DNA of 64,000 bases from Pseudomonas brassicacearum (GTDB lineage Bacteria > Pseudomonadota > Gammaproteobacteria > Pseudomonadales > Pseudomonadaceae). The notes below the pieces were generated by a model, which ran no database searches, was not told the origin of the DNA, and saw nothing but the letters and a program-made list of their open reading frames with translations. The position numbers and the translations under genes were made by a program. Numbering within the stretch: the stretch's first letter is position 1; each line of letters starts with the position of its first letter. This document shows positions 45,248 to 54,114 of this stretch, in pieces. Location: contig NZ_CP045701.2 in NCBI RefSeq assembly GCF_009601685.2, positions 1,426,001-1,490,000 on the forward strand. The letters run 5' to 3'.

Positions 45248-45255
45248 AAGAACAA
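45248..45255 (+). promoter_or_regulatory. AANAANAA motif (possible Crc/Hfq target) before zwf
   Basis: AAGAACAA lies five bases before the zwf ATG at 45261, replacing a normal strong Shine-Dalgarno, a typical position for Crc/Hfq control. Confidence 0.5.
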
Positions 45256-45260
45256 ACATC

Positions 45261-46730
45261 ATGCCTTCGATTACGGTTGAACCGTGCACCTTTGCCTTGT
45301 TCGGCGCGTTGGGCGATCTGGCCTTGCGCAAGCTCTTTCCTGCCCTGTATCAGCTCGATGGCGCCCAATTGTTGCACGAGGACACGCGAATCATTGCGCT
45401 GGCCCGTGAACCCGGCAGCGAGCAGCAGCACCTGGCATTCATCGCCGCCGAGTTGCGTCGCTACGTCGGTGAAAAAGACCTGGACCAAGCCGTGCTCGAG
45501 CGCTTCCTGGCACGCTTGACCTACCTGCACGTGGATTTCCTCAAGGCCGACGATTACGTCGCCTTGGCCGAAGCGGCCGGTTCGACCCAGCAGGTCATTG
45601 CCTATTTCGCCACCCCAGCGGCGGTGTATGGGGCAATCTGTGAAAACCTGGCGAAGGTTGGCCTGAGCGAAAACACCCGTGTCGTGCTGGAGAAGCCCAT
45701 CGGCTCGGACCTGGAGTCTTCGCGCAAGGTCAACGACGCCGTGGCGCAGTTCTTCCCGGAAAACCGTACCTATCGCATCGACCATTACCTGGGCAAAGAG
45801 ACGGTACAGAACCTGATCGCGCTGCGGTTCGCCAACAGCCTGTTCGAAACCCAGTGGAACCAGAACTACATTTCCCATGTGGAAATCACCGTGGCCGAGA
45901 AGGTCGGTATCGAAGGCCGCTGGGGCTATTTCGACAAGGCCGGGCAACTGCGGGACATGATCCAGAACCACCTGTTGCAGCTGCTGTGCCTGATCGCCAT
46001 GGACCCACCGGCCGACTTGTCCGCCGACAGCATCCGTGACGAGAAGGTCAAGGTGCTCAAGGCCCTGGCGCCGATCAGCCCGGAAGGCCTGACGACCCAG
46101 GTGGTGCGTGGCCAGTACATTGCCGGCCACAGCGAGGGCAAGGCGGTGCCGGGCTACCTCGAAGAACCCAATTCCAACACCCAGAGCGACACCGAGACCT
46201 TCGTTGCCCTGCGTGCCGACATCCGCAACTGGCGTTGGGCCGGGGTGCCGTTTTACCTGCGTACCGGCAAGCGCATGCCGCAGAAGCTGTCGCAGATCGT
46301 CATCCACTTCAAGGAACCGTCCCACTACATCTTCGCGCCCGAGCAGCGTTTGCAGATCAGCAACAAGCTGATCATCCGCCTGCAGCCGGACGAAGGGATT
46401 TCCTTGCGGGTGATGACCAAGGAGCAGGGCCTGGACAAGGGCATGCAACTGCGCAGCGGTCCGTTGCAACTCAACTTCTCCGACACCTATCGCAGCGCAC
46501 GGATTCCCGATGCCTACGAGCGGTTGTTGCTGGAAGTCATGAACGGCAATCAGAACCTGTTTGTCCGTAAAGATGAAATTGAAGCCGCGTGGACGTGGTG
46601 TGACCAGTTGATCGCCGGGTGGAAGAAATCCGGTGATGCGCCCAAGCCGTATGCGGCCGGGTCCTGGGGGCCGATGAGCTCCATTGCACTGATCACGCGG
46701 GATGGGAGGTCATGGTATGGCGATATCTGA
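45261..46730 (+). CDS. zwf: glucose-6-phosphate dehydrogenase
   Basis: A 489-residue enzyme catalysing the NADP-dependent oxidation of glucose-6-P to 6-phosphogluconolactone. Rossmann [18 protein letters not shown] at ~15-32 and the active-site signature [13 protein letters not shown] near 171-183 are clear, with the Glu-rich [20 protein letters not shown] substrate segment. Length is normal for Pseudomonas Zwf. It begins the zwf-pgl-eda operon and overlaps pgl by 14 bp. HexR and possibly Crc/Hfq sites are in its leader. Confidence 0.97.
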   Translation: MPSITVEPCTFALFGALGDLALRKLFPALYQLDGAQLLHEDTRIIALAREPGSEQQHLAFIAAELRRYVGEKDLDQAVLERFLARLTYLHVDFLKADDYVALAEAAGSTQQVIAYFATPAAVYGAICENLAKVGLSENTRVVLEKPIGSDLESSRKVNDAVAQFFPENRTYRIDHYLGKETVQNLIALRFANSLFETQWNQNYISHVEITVAEKVGIEGRWGYFDKAGQLRDMIQNHLLQLLCLIAMDPPADLSADSIRDEKVKVLKALAPISPEGLTTQVVRGQYIAGHSEGKAVPGYLEEPNSNTQSDTETFVALRADIRNWRWAGVPFYLRTGKRMPQKLSQIVIHFKEPSHYIFAPEQRLQISNKLIIRLQPDEGISLRVMTKEQGLDKGMQLRSGPLQLNFSDTYRSARIPDAYERLLLEVMNGNQNLFVRKDEIEAAWTWCDQLIAGWKKSGDAPKPYAAGSWGPMSSIALITRDGRSWYGDI

Positions 46731-47430
46731 ATTGAAACTGCCGCAGGGCGTTAGCGCCCATGAATTCAAGAACCCGGTGGTGCTGGCCGAAGGCCTGGCG
46801 CTGAAGGTGGCCGAGCAGTTGCGCAGCGCGATCGACGCGCGCGGTGCGGCGACCCTGGTGGTTTCCGGCGGTCGCAGCCCGGTGGCGTTTTTCCAGCACC
46901 TGGCCAAGCAGGCGCTGGATTGGTCCAACGTGGTGGTCAGCCTGGCCGACGAGCGCTGGGTACCGGTTGAACACGCCGACAGCAATGCCGGCCTGCTCAA
47001 GCGTTACCTGCTGCAAGGCGCGGCGGCCAAGGCCCAGTTCCTGAGCCTCTACAGCGCCAGCACCAACCTGGAAGCGGCTGCCGAGCAGGCCGATCGTCTG
47101 CTGGCCGAGCTGCCGCCGATCGACGTGCTGGTATTGGGCATGGGCGATGACGGGCACACCGCCTCGCTGTTCCCCGGCAGTCCGAACCTGGCCCAGGCCC
47201 TGGACGCCAATGGCACACGCCGCTGCTGGCCGATGCTGGCGCCAACCGTGCCGCACCAGCGCTTGACCATGAGCCGCGCCTTGCTGGCTTCGGCCCAACA
47301 CAAAGTGCTGTCGATTTCCGGTCAGTCGAAATTGACCACCCTGAACGCTGCGGTAGCGGGTGACGATGTCGCCGAAATGCCGATCCGCGCGTTTTTGCAA
47401 CCTACGTTAGAGATTTACTGGTGCCCATGA
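46717..47430 (+). CDS. pgl: 6-phosphogluconolactonase
   Basis: A 237-residue hydrolase of the SOL/DevB family that opens 6-phosphogluconolactone. Motifs: [19 protein letters not shown] near residue 43, SLADERWVP, and [19 protein letters not shown] with the catalytic His. ATG 46717 is preceded by GGGAGGT (spacing six), which decides it over the in-frame ATG at 46702. It overlaps the zwf stop and is followed by eda after 17 bp. Confidence 0.95.
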   Translation: MAISELKLPQGVSAHEFKNPVVLAEGLALKVAEQLRSAIDARGAATLVVSGGRSPVAFFQHLAKQALDWSNVVVSLADERWVPVEHADSNAGLLKRYLLQGAAAKAQFLSLYSASTNLEAAAEQADRLLAELPPIDVLVLGMGDDGHTASLFPGSPNLAQALDANGTRRCWPMLAPTVPHQRLTMSRALLASAQHKVLSISGQSKLTTLNAAVAGDDVAEMPIRAFLQPTLEIYWCP

Positions 47431-47447
47431 ACCAAGGATCAGCCGCT

Positions 47448-48113
47448 ATGACAAACCCATCCCCGACCGTTTCCATGGCGGACAAAGTTGCCCTGATCGA
47501 CAGCCTCTGCGCCAAGGCGCGGATCCTGCCGGTGATCACCATCGCCCGTGAACAGGACATCCTGCCGCTGGCCGATGCCCTGGCGGCCGGTGGCCTGACG
47601 GCGCTGGAAGTGACGCTGCGTTCCCAATACGGCCTCAAGGCCATCCAGGTGCTGCGCGAGCAGCGTCCGGAACTGGTGACCGGTGCCGGTACGGTGCTCG
47701 ACCGCCACATGCTGGCCGCCGCCGAGGCTGCCGGTTCGCAGTTCATCGTCACTCCGGGCATCACCCGTGATCTGCTCGAGGCCAGCGTCTACAGCCCTGT
47801 GCCCTTATTGCCAGGCATCAGCAACGCCTCGGGCATCATGGAAGGCTACAGCCTGGGTTATCGCCGTTTCAAACTGTTCCCGGCCGAAGTCAGCGGTGGC
47901 GTTGCGGCCATCAAGGCCTTGGGTGGCCCGTTCGGCGAAGTGAAATTCTGCCCGACCGGCGGTGTGAGCCCGGCCAACATCAAGAGCTACATGGCGTTGA
48001 AAAACGTGATGTGCGTGGGCGGTAGCTGGATGCTTGATCCTGAGTGGATCAAGAACGGCGACTGGGCCCGCATCCAGGAATGTACCGCCGAGGCCTTGGC
48101 GCTGCTGGACTGA
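47448..48113 (+). CDS. eda: KDPG aldolase (bifunctional 4-hydroxy-2-oxoglutarate / KDPG aldolase)
   Basis: A 221-residue class I aldolase cleaving 2-keto-3-deoxy-6-phosphogluconate to pyruvate and glyceraldehyde-3-P. The Schiff-base lysine is Lys142 in YRRFKLFPAE, with ITIAREQDILPLADALAAGG, RGEL-type ALEVTLRS and TGGVSPANIKSYM as other signatures. ATG 47448 (MTNPSP) is chosen with AAGGA ten bases upstream; codons at 47421 and 47427 are possible alternatives. Last gene of the operon; a terminator follows. Confidence 0.96.
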   Translation: MTNPSPTVSMADKVALIDSLCAKARILPVITIAREQDILPLADALAAGGLTALEVTLRSQYGLKAIQVLREQRPELVTGAGTVLDRHMLAAAEAAGSQFIVTPGITRDLLEASVYSPVPLLPGISNASGIMEGYSLGYRRFKLFPAEVSGGVAAIKALGGPFGEVKFCPTGGVSPANIKSYMALKNVMCVGGSWMLDPEWIKNGDWARIQECTAEALALLD

Positions 48114-48150
48114 TTGTTTTACCGAACCTCGTTGGGTGTTCTACGGTTTT

Positions 48151-48183
48151 ACGGTGCGCTTGGTCGGCGCGCCGTTTTTTTTT
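48151..48183 (+). terminator. rho-independent terminator of zwf-pgl-eda
   Basis: ACGGTGCGC pairs with GCGCGCCGT (one G-T wobble) across a short loop, followed by nine T. It starts 37 bp after the eda stop. Confidence 0.85.
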
Positions 48184-48247
48184 GCCTGGTTTTTTATGGC
48201 AGCACAAATTTCCTGTGGCGAGGGAGCTTGCTCCCGCTGGGCTGCGT

Positions 48248-48384
48248 GTAGGAGCTGTGTAGGAGCTGACGAGTGCAACGAGGCTGCGATCTTTCCACTG
48301 ACAATTGAGTCGAGAGCGAAAGATCAAGATCAAGATCAAGATCAAGATCAAAATCAAAAGATCGCAGGCTTCGCCAGCTCCTAC
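48248..48384. repeat. long inverted repeat of the GTAGGAGCTG/GATCGCAGCC family (copy 4)
   Basis: GTAGGAGCTGTGTAGGAGCTG...GAGGCTGCGATCTTT and the inverted AAAAGATCGCAGGCTTCGCCAGCTCCTAC. The centre holds the AGATCA tandem repeat at 48321-48350. Confidence 0.85.
48321..48350. repeat. hexanucleotide tandem repeat (AGATCA)x5
   Basis: Five perfect tandem copies of AGATCA, followed by degenerate AAATCAAAAG. Related shorter runs (AAAGATC units) lie in copies 1 and 5, at 2559 and 50710, so the copy number varies between elements. Confidence 0.9.
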
Positions 48385-48407
48385 AGGGTCCAGCGGGAGC
48401 AAGGGGG

Positions 48408-49595
48408 CTAGGTACCGCTCAGTTCGGTCAGCGCTCGGGTCAACCGCTGAATGTCGCTCGCCAGGGTGACCAGGCCGGGTGTGATGCGGATGCATGGCCC
48501 AACGCTCGTGTTGCGTACCACGGTGAAGATCCCATAGTCATTGAGCAATCGATCGGCCATTGCCTGCTGGTCTGTATGGGCGGTGAAGCGCATCGCGGTG
48601 ATCCCGCAATAGAGGCGCCGGTCATCCGGGGTCATGACTTCGATGCCCGGCACATCGCGCACGGCGCTCACCCATAGATCACGCAGGTAACAGAGTCGCG
48701 CGCCTTTGGCTGAAGCGCCACCCAGGGCCTGGTGTTCTTCGAAGACCAGCGGCAGGGTGAGCAAGGCAGGGATGTTGGGCGTGCTGTGAGGCGTGCGTGA
48801 GCGGACGTCGGTGGCGGGGTAGCTGTCTTCGTCCATGTCCGGGTCGATGTCGGCCAACCGCTGCGGGGCGATGTACAGGAAGCCCTGGGAGAGGGGCCCG
48901 CCGATCCACTTCTGCAGGTTGAAACCGGCGAATTCGATCCCGAGCTTCTTCAGGTCGAAATCGATCTGGCCCAGGGCGTGGGCACCGTCGAGGATGATAT
49001 CGACGGCAAATTCCTGGGCACTCTCGGCAATGGCCTGGACCGGCATCACCAGCCCGGTGAGGTGGTTGACGTAGGTCAGCGCCATCACCTTGAGGCGCGG
49101 GTAGCGAATGAACGCTTGGCGATAAGTGCCCACCAGGCTTTCGAAACTGGCGGGGTGCTGGTGGACGATTTCGATCACCTCCACGCCACGCTGGCGGGCC
49201 AGCCAGCGCATGGCGCTTTTGACCGAGGCATATTCCAGATCACAGATCAGCACTTGATCGCCAGGCTTGAGGCCGTTGTAGTTGCGAATCAGCGTCTGCA
49301 AGGCATCCACGGCGCTGCCGGCCAACCCCACGCTCTGGGGTGAAGCGTGGATCAGCCGGGCCACCTGCCGCCGAATGGCTTCGCCGTGTTCACGGTCGAA
49401 ATGCTGGCGCACGTACACCGAGTTGCCCCGGTTGATGAATTCGATGTTGCGCTGGTACTCCTCCACCACGGTACGGGACATGCGCCCGAAGTAACCGTTT
49501 TCCAGATTGAGTGGCCCGGCGGGATCGACGTCGTAGCGGCCGACAAACGTCTGCCAGAAAGCTTCATCGTGGGCGCGTAGCGTGTTTTCGGGCAT
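48408..49595 (-). CDS. aminotransferase class V-fold PLP-dependent enzyme
   Basis: A 395-residue PLP enzyme of the isopenicillin N epimerase / cysteine-desulphurase-like fold. The PLP lysine is Lys229 in GFNLQKWIGGP, with the cofactor-binding DGAHALGQ (Asp203, His206) upstream and the N-terminal LNLENGYFGRMS motif characteristic of the epimerase subgroup. Substrate is unknown. Single gene; 17 bp from the DUF3820 gene in the same orientation and facing a REP-filled gap on the other side. Confidence 0.88.
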   Translation of the reverse strand: MPENTLRAHDEAFWQTFVGRYDVDPAGPLNLENGYFGRMSRTVVEEYQRNIEFINRGNSVYVRQHFDREHGEAIRRQVARLIHASPQSVGLAGSAVDALQTLIRNYNGLKPGDQVLICDLEYASVKSAMRWLARQRGVEVIEIVHQHPASFESLVGTYRQAFIRYPRLKVMALTYVNHLTGLVMPVQAIAESAQEFAVDIILDGAHALGQIDFDLKKLGIEFAGFNLQKWIGGPLSQGFLYIAPQRLADIDPDMDEDSYPATDVRSRTPHSTPNIPALLTLPLVFEEHQALGGASAKGARLCYLRDLWVSAVRDVPGIEVMTPDDRRLYCGITAMRFTAHTDQQAMADRLLNDYGIFTVVRNTSVGPCIRITPGLVTLASDIQRLTRALTELSGT

Positions 49596-49612
49596 GACGG
49601 GGGCTCAACTGG

Positions 49613-49849
49613 TCAGGGGCGAGGCTTGGGCTTGCCGTGTTTGGCGCGCAATGGATCGAGCAGGTCCGACAGCCCGTTATGATCGATTTCCTGCATCAGT
49701 GCCAGCAAACCACCCAGTTCACCGTGAGGAAAACCCTCGCGGGCGAACCAGTTCAGGTACTGACCGGGCAGGTCAGCGAGGATTCGACCCTTGTATTTGC
49801 CGAACGGCATTTGACGCGTGATGAGCAATTCGAGCTTTTGCGGGTTCAT
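49613..49849 (-). CDS. DUF3820 family protein (QSregVF-like)
   Basis: A 78-residue protein: MNPQKLELLITRQMPFGKYK followed by GRILADLPGQYLNWFAREGF and a short helical, charged C-terminus (KHGKPKPRP). This matches the DUF3820/QSregVF_b family (a small domain first noted as quorum-regulated in P. aeruginosa). The longer frame through 50584 crosses another gene and is not coding. ATG at 49849. It precedes the PLP enzyme by 17 bp and may be co-transcribed with it. No mechanism is known. Confidence 0.85.
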   Translation of the reverse strand: MNPQKLELLITRQMPFGKYKGRILADLPGQYLNWFAREGFPHGELGGLLALMQEIDHNGLSDLLDPLRAKHGKPKPRP

Positions 49850-50053
49850 GGCGATCGTCTGATTCAAATCTGCCTCGAAAATACAGGCATTCTGCATGCA
49901 GGCCAAATGACAGATCATGCAAATAGCGCGGATACAGATTTTAGCGTTATTGTTAACTAATTGATTTTTAAATGATTTATTGAAATTGGTGGCTGGCATG
50001 GCCGATGCAATATCCCTTGCAGGTTTTTTATTCACCAGCAAAGGAACTGAAAA

Positions 50054-50521
50054 ATGACTGACATCAATAAAGAATCCATCTCTGTCTTGAACGACCTGAT
50101 CGAGACCAGCAAGGATGGCCAGGAAGGCTTCAAGACCTGCGCTGAAGACATCAAGCACCCAGAACTCAAGGCGCTGTTCGTCAAGCGCGCCGCCGATTGC
50201 GCGACCGCTGCGGCCGAACTTCAAGCGGCGGTTCGCTCCCTGGGCGGCGATCCTGAAACCTCCACCAGCGTCGCAGGTGACCTGCACCGTCGTTGGGTGG
50301 ACGTGAAATCCATGTTCACCGGCAAGGATGAAGAAGCGGTGCTCAACGAAGCCGAGCGTGGCGAAGACCATGCGCTCAAGGCCTACAGGGAAGCGATCGA
50401 GAAAATCAACAAGCACAACCTGGTCGGTATCCGTGACCTGGTCGAGCGTCAGTACCACGGCGTGCAACGCAACCATGACCAGGTCAAGGCACTGCGTAAC
50501 CAGGCGCGCGCCAACAGTTAA
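50054..50521 (+). CDS. PA2169-family four-helix-bundle protein (DUF2383)
   Basis: A 155-residue all-helical protein with a ferritin-like four-helix bundle: ISVLNDLIETSKDGQEGFKTCAEDI, LKALFVKRAADCATAAAELQAAVRSLGG, and ALKAYREAIEKI. Such PA2169/DUF2383 proteins are stress-associated and often near general-stress genes; no metal-binding residues are obvious to me. The 204-bp upstream gap (49850-50053) is AT-rich (TTAGCGTTATTGTTAACTAATTG...), consistent with a strong stress promoter. A strong terminator follows. Confidence 0.88.
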   Translation: MTDINKESISVLNDLIETSKDGQEGFKTCAEDIKHPELKALFVKRAADCATAAAELQAAVRSLGGDPETSTSVAGDLHRRWVDVKSMFTGKDEEAVLNEAERGEDHALKAYREAIEKINKHNLVGIRDLVERQYHGVQRNHDQVKALRNQARANS

Positions 50522-50540
50522 ACACGCGGTCAACGCCAAA

Positions 50541-50569
50541 AAAACGCCAGCATGCCTGGCGTTTTTTTT
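50541..50569 (+). terminator. rho-independent terminator after the PA2169-like gene
   Basis: AAAACGCCAG-CATGC-CTGGCGTTTT, a 10-bp stem, followed by a T run. It starts 20 bp after the stop. Confidence 0.92.
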
Positions 50570-50597
50570 GTCGACAGCGATCACCTCACTGGGCCCA

Positions 50598-50762
50598 TAG
50601 GCGCTGTGTAGGACTGTGGACGAGCTACGTAGGAGCTATGTAGGAGCGGTGTAGGAGCTGTCGAGTGCAACGAGGCTGCGATCTTTCCCCAGACACTTGA
50701 ATCTCAAGCGAAAGATCAAAAGACCAAAAGATCAAAAGATCGCAGGCTTCGCCAGCTCCTAC
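50598..50762. repeat. long inverted repeat of the GTAGGAGCTG/GATCGCAGCC family (copy 5)
   Basis: Multiple TAGGAGCTG units (TAGGCGCTG, TAGGAGCTATG, TAGGAGCGGTG, TAGGAGCTG) at the left end, GAGGCTGCGATCTTT, an A-rich AAAGATC/AAAGACC tandem, and GATCGCAGGCTTCGCCAGCTCCTAC at the right. The left arm is multiplied compared with copies 2 and 3. GGCGGGAGCAA follows at 50770, like the outer flank of copy 4. Confidence 0.82.
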
Positions 50763-50839
50763 AGGTCCTGGCGGGAGCAATCTGCGACCGCCAAAGCGTT
50801 TGCATGATTGGGCGACAAACAACTCTGGACTAGAATAGA

Positions 50840-50849
50840 TAGCTAGCTA
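50840..50849. promoter_or_regulatory. palindrome TAGCTAGCTA before the efflux operon
   Basis: A perfect 10-bp palindrome inside GAATAGATAGCTAGCTAATAATTG, 68-77 bp before the FUSC gene start. TAGCTAGCTA cores are common in MarR-family operators (family knowledge); no such regulator gene is in the window. The rest of the 50763-50916 gap shows nothing else. Confidence 0.4.
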
Positions 50850-50916
50850 ATAATTGCGTCGCCTATCCCCTTGCATTGCATCTATCGTTACTGGCGTCCC
50901 CCAAAGAGTTTTTCGC

Positions 50917-52917
50917 GTGCCCATAACCTTCCAGGCCTTGTTTGCCCCCGACCGCCTCGCTTTGCAGTTCGCCATCAAGACCGTGCTTGGCGCTGGGCTG
51001 GCGTTGTGGCTGGCGCTGCGCTGGGGGCTGGAGCAACCGTCATGGGCGCTGATGACCGCGATCATCGTCGCCCAGCCCCTGTCCGGGATGGTGGTGCAGA
51101 AGGGGTTGGCGCGATTGGTTGGCACGCTGGTGGGCACCGTCATGTCGGTGGTGTTCATGGGCCTGTTCGCCCAGGCGCCCTGGTTGTTCCTGCTGGCCTT
51201 GGCGCTCTGGCTGGGGTTGTGCACGGCCTGTTCGACGCTGCTGCGCAGTGCCTGGTCGTATTCATTCGTTCTGGCCGGTTACACGGTGGCGATCATTGCC
51301 CTGCCGACCATTTCCCATCCGCTGAGTGTGTTCGATCAGGCGGTGGCCCGTTGCACCGAGATCAGCCTGGGCATCGTCTGCGCCACGGCGGCCAGTGCCT
51401 TGCTCTGGCCGTTGCGGGTCGAGCGGCAACTGGCCGGTCAGGCCCTTGCGGCGTGGCAGAGCGGCATGCAGGCCGCCCGTGCGACCCTGGCTGGCGATGT
51501 CCAGGCCCGAAAAGGGTTGCTGGAAATTCTGGGCAGGATCGTCGCGGTGGATGCCCAGCGCGAACATGCCTGGTTCGAGGGCCGCCGTGGCCGACAGCGA
51601 GCCCGGGCCATCAGCGGCTTGAGCCAGAAATTGCTGATGCTGCTGCGCCTTTCGCGCTCGGTGCGACGGCAGTGGAAACAGCTCGATCCCGAGGAGGCCG
51701 AGGCCCTTCAGCCGTGGATGGACGAGGTACAGCAGGCCCTCGACGCCGACAGCGCGACCCTGCAAGCCTTGCGCCCTCGGGTATGGGATGCGTCTCACGA
51801 TCCGCAGATCAGCTCGGCGCAGAGCTACTGCCTGGCGCGGTTCGCCTTGTTGCTCGATACCGCCCTGGCCGCCTGCGCTGCCTTGGCGGCGGTACAGGAG
51901 GGCAGGGAGGCGGCGGATCCACCGCGAACCCTGGCGCCTCATCGTGATTTGTCCCTGGCCATGGTCTTTGGTGCGCGCAGCGCCTTGGCATTCCTGACGG
52001 TTGCCTGTTTCTGGCTGGCGACCGCCTGGCCCGCCGCATCGGGGGCAATGCTGCTGACGTGCGTGGTGTGCAGCCTGTTCGCCAGTCGCGAAAATGGCGC
52101 GCAGATCGGCATGAGTTTTCTGCGGGGCATCCTGTTGGCCGTGCCGACGGCGTTCGTGATCGGTGAGCTCGTTCTCCCGCAATGGAGCAGTTTTGCGATG
52201 CTGTGCATGGCCATGGGCGTGCCGTTGTTTTTCGGCGCGCTGGGTATGGCCAAGCCGCAGATTTTTGCCACGGCGACGTCGTTCTGCCTGCATTTCGTGG
52301 TGTTGATTTCACCACTCAATGCCATGAAGTACGACGTCGCGGCGTTCTTCAATAACGCCCAGGCCATGATGATTGGTGTGGGCGCGGCGGTGCTGGCCTT
52401 CAATCTGCTGATTTTGCGCAACCCGGCCTGGCACAGCCGCCGTCTGCTGGCCGCGACCCTCCACGACCTGGTGCGCCTGACCCATCGCAGCCTGCGTGGC
52501 GCCGAGAGCTGGTTCGGCGGGCGCATGGCTGACCGGCTGTTGCAGTTGGCGCGGCATTACCCTGAGTTGCCGGTGCAGGCGCGCAGCCGTTGGGATGATG
52601 GTTTGCTTGGCCTGGACATTGGCGATGAATTGTTGCATTTGCGTCTTAGCCTGGCCGTCGCCCAAGTGCCTGATAGCCGGGCGCAGCGTCGCTATTTCGA
52701 AGCGCTGGAGCAGGTGCTCGAACATGGCCCGGCCGGTGACAAGGCCGATGCGCTGGCCTCGGCAAGCGCCGAGTTCCTGAACGTGTTGTCGACCCAGCCG
52801 CCCGGTGACGCATTGAAGCTGGCCCAGGGCGCGGTGGTGCAATTGCAAAACAGCTGGCGCGCCTGGTGCCACCAGCACGAACCTGAACGACGGGAGCACA
52901 GCCATGGGCTTGCGTGA
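50917..52917 (+). CDS. FUSC-family aromatic acid exporter subunit (AaeB-like)
   Basis: A 666-residue inner-membrane protein with two groups of ~5-6 hydrophobic helices (residues ~15-160 and ~350-500) and a soluble domain after each, the FUSC/AaeB layout. The start of the transport domain reads LQFAIKTVLGAGLALWLALRWGLEQPSWALMTAIIVAQP, and the second copy SLAMVFGARSALAFLTVACFWLATAWPAASGAML. With the two genes downstream it forms an AaeAXB-type pump for hydroxybenzoates and other aromatic acids. I place the start at the GTG 50917 (PITFQALFAPDRLALQF follows), with AAAGAG upstream; uncertain within ~60 bp. Confidence 0.88.
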   Translation: MPITFQALFAPDRLALQFAIKTVLGAGLALWLALRWGLEQPSWALMTAIIVAQPLSGMVVQKGLARLVGTLVGTVMSVVFMGLFAQAPWLFLLALALWLGLCTACSTLLRSAWSYSFVLAGYTVAIIALPTISHPLSVFDQAVARCTEISLGIVCATAASALLWPLRVERQLAGQALAAWQSGMQAARATLAGDVQARKGLLEILGRIVAVDAQREHAWFEGRRGRQRARAISGLSQKLLMLLRLSRSVRRQWKQLDPEEAEALQPWMDEVQQALDADSATLQALRPRVWDASHDPQISSAQSYCLARFALLLDTALAACAALAAVQEGREAADPPRTLAPHRDLSLAMVFGARSALAFLTVACFWLATAWPAASGAMLLTCVVCSLFASRENGAQIGMSFLRGILLAVPTAFVIGELVLPQWSSFAMLCMAMGVPLFFGALGMAKPQIFATATSFCLHFVVLISPLNAMKYDVAAFFNNAQAMMIGVGAAVLAFNLLILRNPAWHSRRLLAATLHDLVRLTHRSLRGAESWFGGRMADRLLQLARHYPELPVQARSRWDDGLLGLDIGDELLHLRLSLAVAQVPDSRAQRRYFEALEQVLEHGPAGDKADALASASAEFLNVLSTQPPGDALKLAQGAVVQLQNSWRAWCHQHEPERREHSHGLA

Positions 52918-53110
52918 GTGGTCGATTGGCGGGGTGTTGCTCAGCCCGTTCCTGATTTATGTGGTGCTGGCGTTGCTGGTGACCGGTGCGTTGCGCCTGC
53001 TGCTCAGCCTGGTGCCGGCCGGGCGTTGGATATGGCATGAAGCCTTGTTCGACTGCGCCCTGTATGTCTGTGTCCTGACCGTTATTACCGTGGTCCTCGG
53101 GCCGCTATAG
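52904..53110 (+). CDS. DUF1656 small membrane protein (AaeX-like)
   Basis: A 68-residue protein with two predicted helices (ISGGVLLSPF...-type ~10-35 and ~45-65), MGLREWSIGGVLLSPFLIYV at the start. Members always sit between the FUSC and HlyD-like genes, as here. It overlaps the end of the FUSC gene by 14 bp and precedes the HlyD-type gene by nine bp. Confidence 0.9.
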   Translation: MGLREWSIGGVLLSPFLIYVVLALLVTGALRLLLSLVPAGRWIWHEALFDCALYVCVLTVITVVLGPL

Positions 53111-53119
53111 GAGTTGAAC

Positions 53120-53983
53120 ATGCGTACATCCGTACGTGTCGCCGTCACGCTGTGCATGGTGGCCGTGGCGATTTTCGCCGGGTTTCACTTGTGGCAGTAC
53201 TACATGCTCACACCTTGGACCCGCGATGCGCGGATTCGCGCCGACGTGGTGGTGATTGCACCCGACGTGTCGGGTTGGGTGCGCGAGCTCAAGGCGGTGG
53301 ATAACCAGCAGGTCAAGGCCGGCGATGTGCTGCTGAGTATCGACCGTGAGCGGTTCGAGGCGGCGCTGGAGAAGGCCCGGGCCGTGGTCCAGACGCGCCA
53401 GCAGCAACTGAGCCTGCGCGAACACGAAGCCAGCCGCCGCGCGGCTCTTGGGCCCCAGGCCATCAGCGCCGAACTGCGGGAAAATGCCCAGATCAACGCC
53501 GGCATCGCCCGAGGCGAACTGCGCGAAGCCCAGGCAGAGGCCAAGGTGGCCGAGCTCAACCTGGCCCGCAGCCAGGTCCTGGCCCCGCGTAACGGCCACA
53601 TCACCAACCTGCGCCTGGCCGAAGGCAACTACGTGAATGCCGGGCAGCCGGTGATGGCGCTGATCGATGACTCGACGTTCTATGTGCAGGCCTATTTCGA
53701 AGAGACCAAGTTGCCGAGGATCCGCGTGGGCGATCCGGTCAAGATCTGGCTGATGAGCGCCGGCCATGCGCTGGAGGGCCATGTCGAGAGCATCAGCCGT
53801 GGCATTACCGACCGCAACACCAACCCCGATGCGCAGTTGCTGGCGGAGGTCGAGCCGACCTTCAACTGGGTGCGCCTGGCCCAGCGGATACCGGTGCGGA
53901 TCAAGTTGGACAAGGTGCCGGAGGGGGTGAACCTGAGCGCCGGGATGACGGCGAGCGTGCAGGTGCGCGAAGACTTGCCTTGA
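53120..53983 (+). CDS. HlyD/MFP-family efflux adaptor (AaeA-like)
   Basis: A 287-residue periplasmic adaptor anchored by an N-terminal helix (VAVTLCMVAVAIFAGFHLWQ). Then the lipoyl/beta-barrel segments RADVVVIAPDVSGWVRELKAVDNQQVKAGDVLLSID, a ~85-residue coiled-coil hairpin (ALEKARAVVQTRQQQLSLREHEASRR...) and NGHITNLRLAEGNYVNAGQPVMALID, which is the second half of the lipoyl domain. It links the FUSC subunit to an outer-membrane factor, which is not encoded here. ATG 53120 with TAGGAG upstream; the TTG at 53114 would add two residues. Confidence 0.92.
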   Translation: MRTSVRVAVTLCMVAVAIFAGFHLWQYYMLTPWTRDARIRADVVVIAPDVSGWVRELKAVDNQQVKAGDVLLSIDRERFEAALEKARAVVQTRQQQLSLREHEASRRAALGPQAISAELRENAQINAGIARGELREAQAEAKVAELNLARSQVLAPRNGHITNLRLAEGNYVNAGQPVMALIDDSTFYVQAYFEETKLPRIRVGDPVKIWLMSAGHALEGHVESISRGITDRNTNPDAQLLAEVEPTFNWVRLAQRIPVRIKLDKVPEGVNLSAGMTASVQVREDLP

Positions 53984-53984
53984 A

Positions 53985-54072
53985 TGTGGGAGCAAGGCTT
54001 GCCCGCGATGAAGATAACTCGGTCTCTCAGGGAACCGAGGCGCCTGCATCGCGAGCAAGCTTTGCTCCCACA
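53985..54072. repeat. paired REP-like element after the efflux operon
   Basis: TGTGGGAGCAAGGCTTGCCCGCGATGAAG and CGCCTGCATCGCGAGCAAGCTTTGCTCCCACA, with a TCGGT-TCTCAGGGA-ACCGA inner hairpin. It lies between convergent genes. Confidence 0.85.
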
Positions 54073-54114
54073 CAATGGCTTGCCACAAAGTCACTCACAG
54101 TAGGCGCCTGTGAG

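Larger units (their letters stand above)
48214..48405. repeat. nested repeat: outer GTGGCGAGGGAGC/GCTCCCGCTGG element with inner insertion
   Basis: TGTGGCGAGGGAGCTTGCTC...CCGCTGGG at 48214-48241 matches, inverted, CCAGCGGGAGCAAGG at 48390-48404. A complete GTAGGAGCTG/GATCGCAGCC element (copy 4, 48248-48384) lies exactly between, as if it had inserted into the outer one. Confidence 0.7.
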
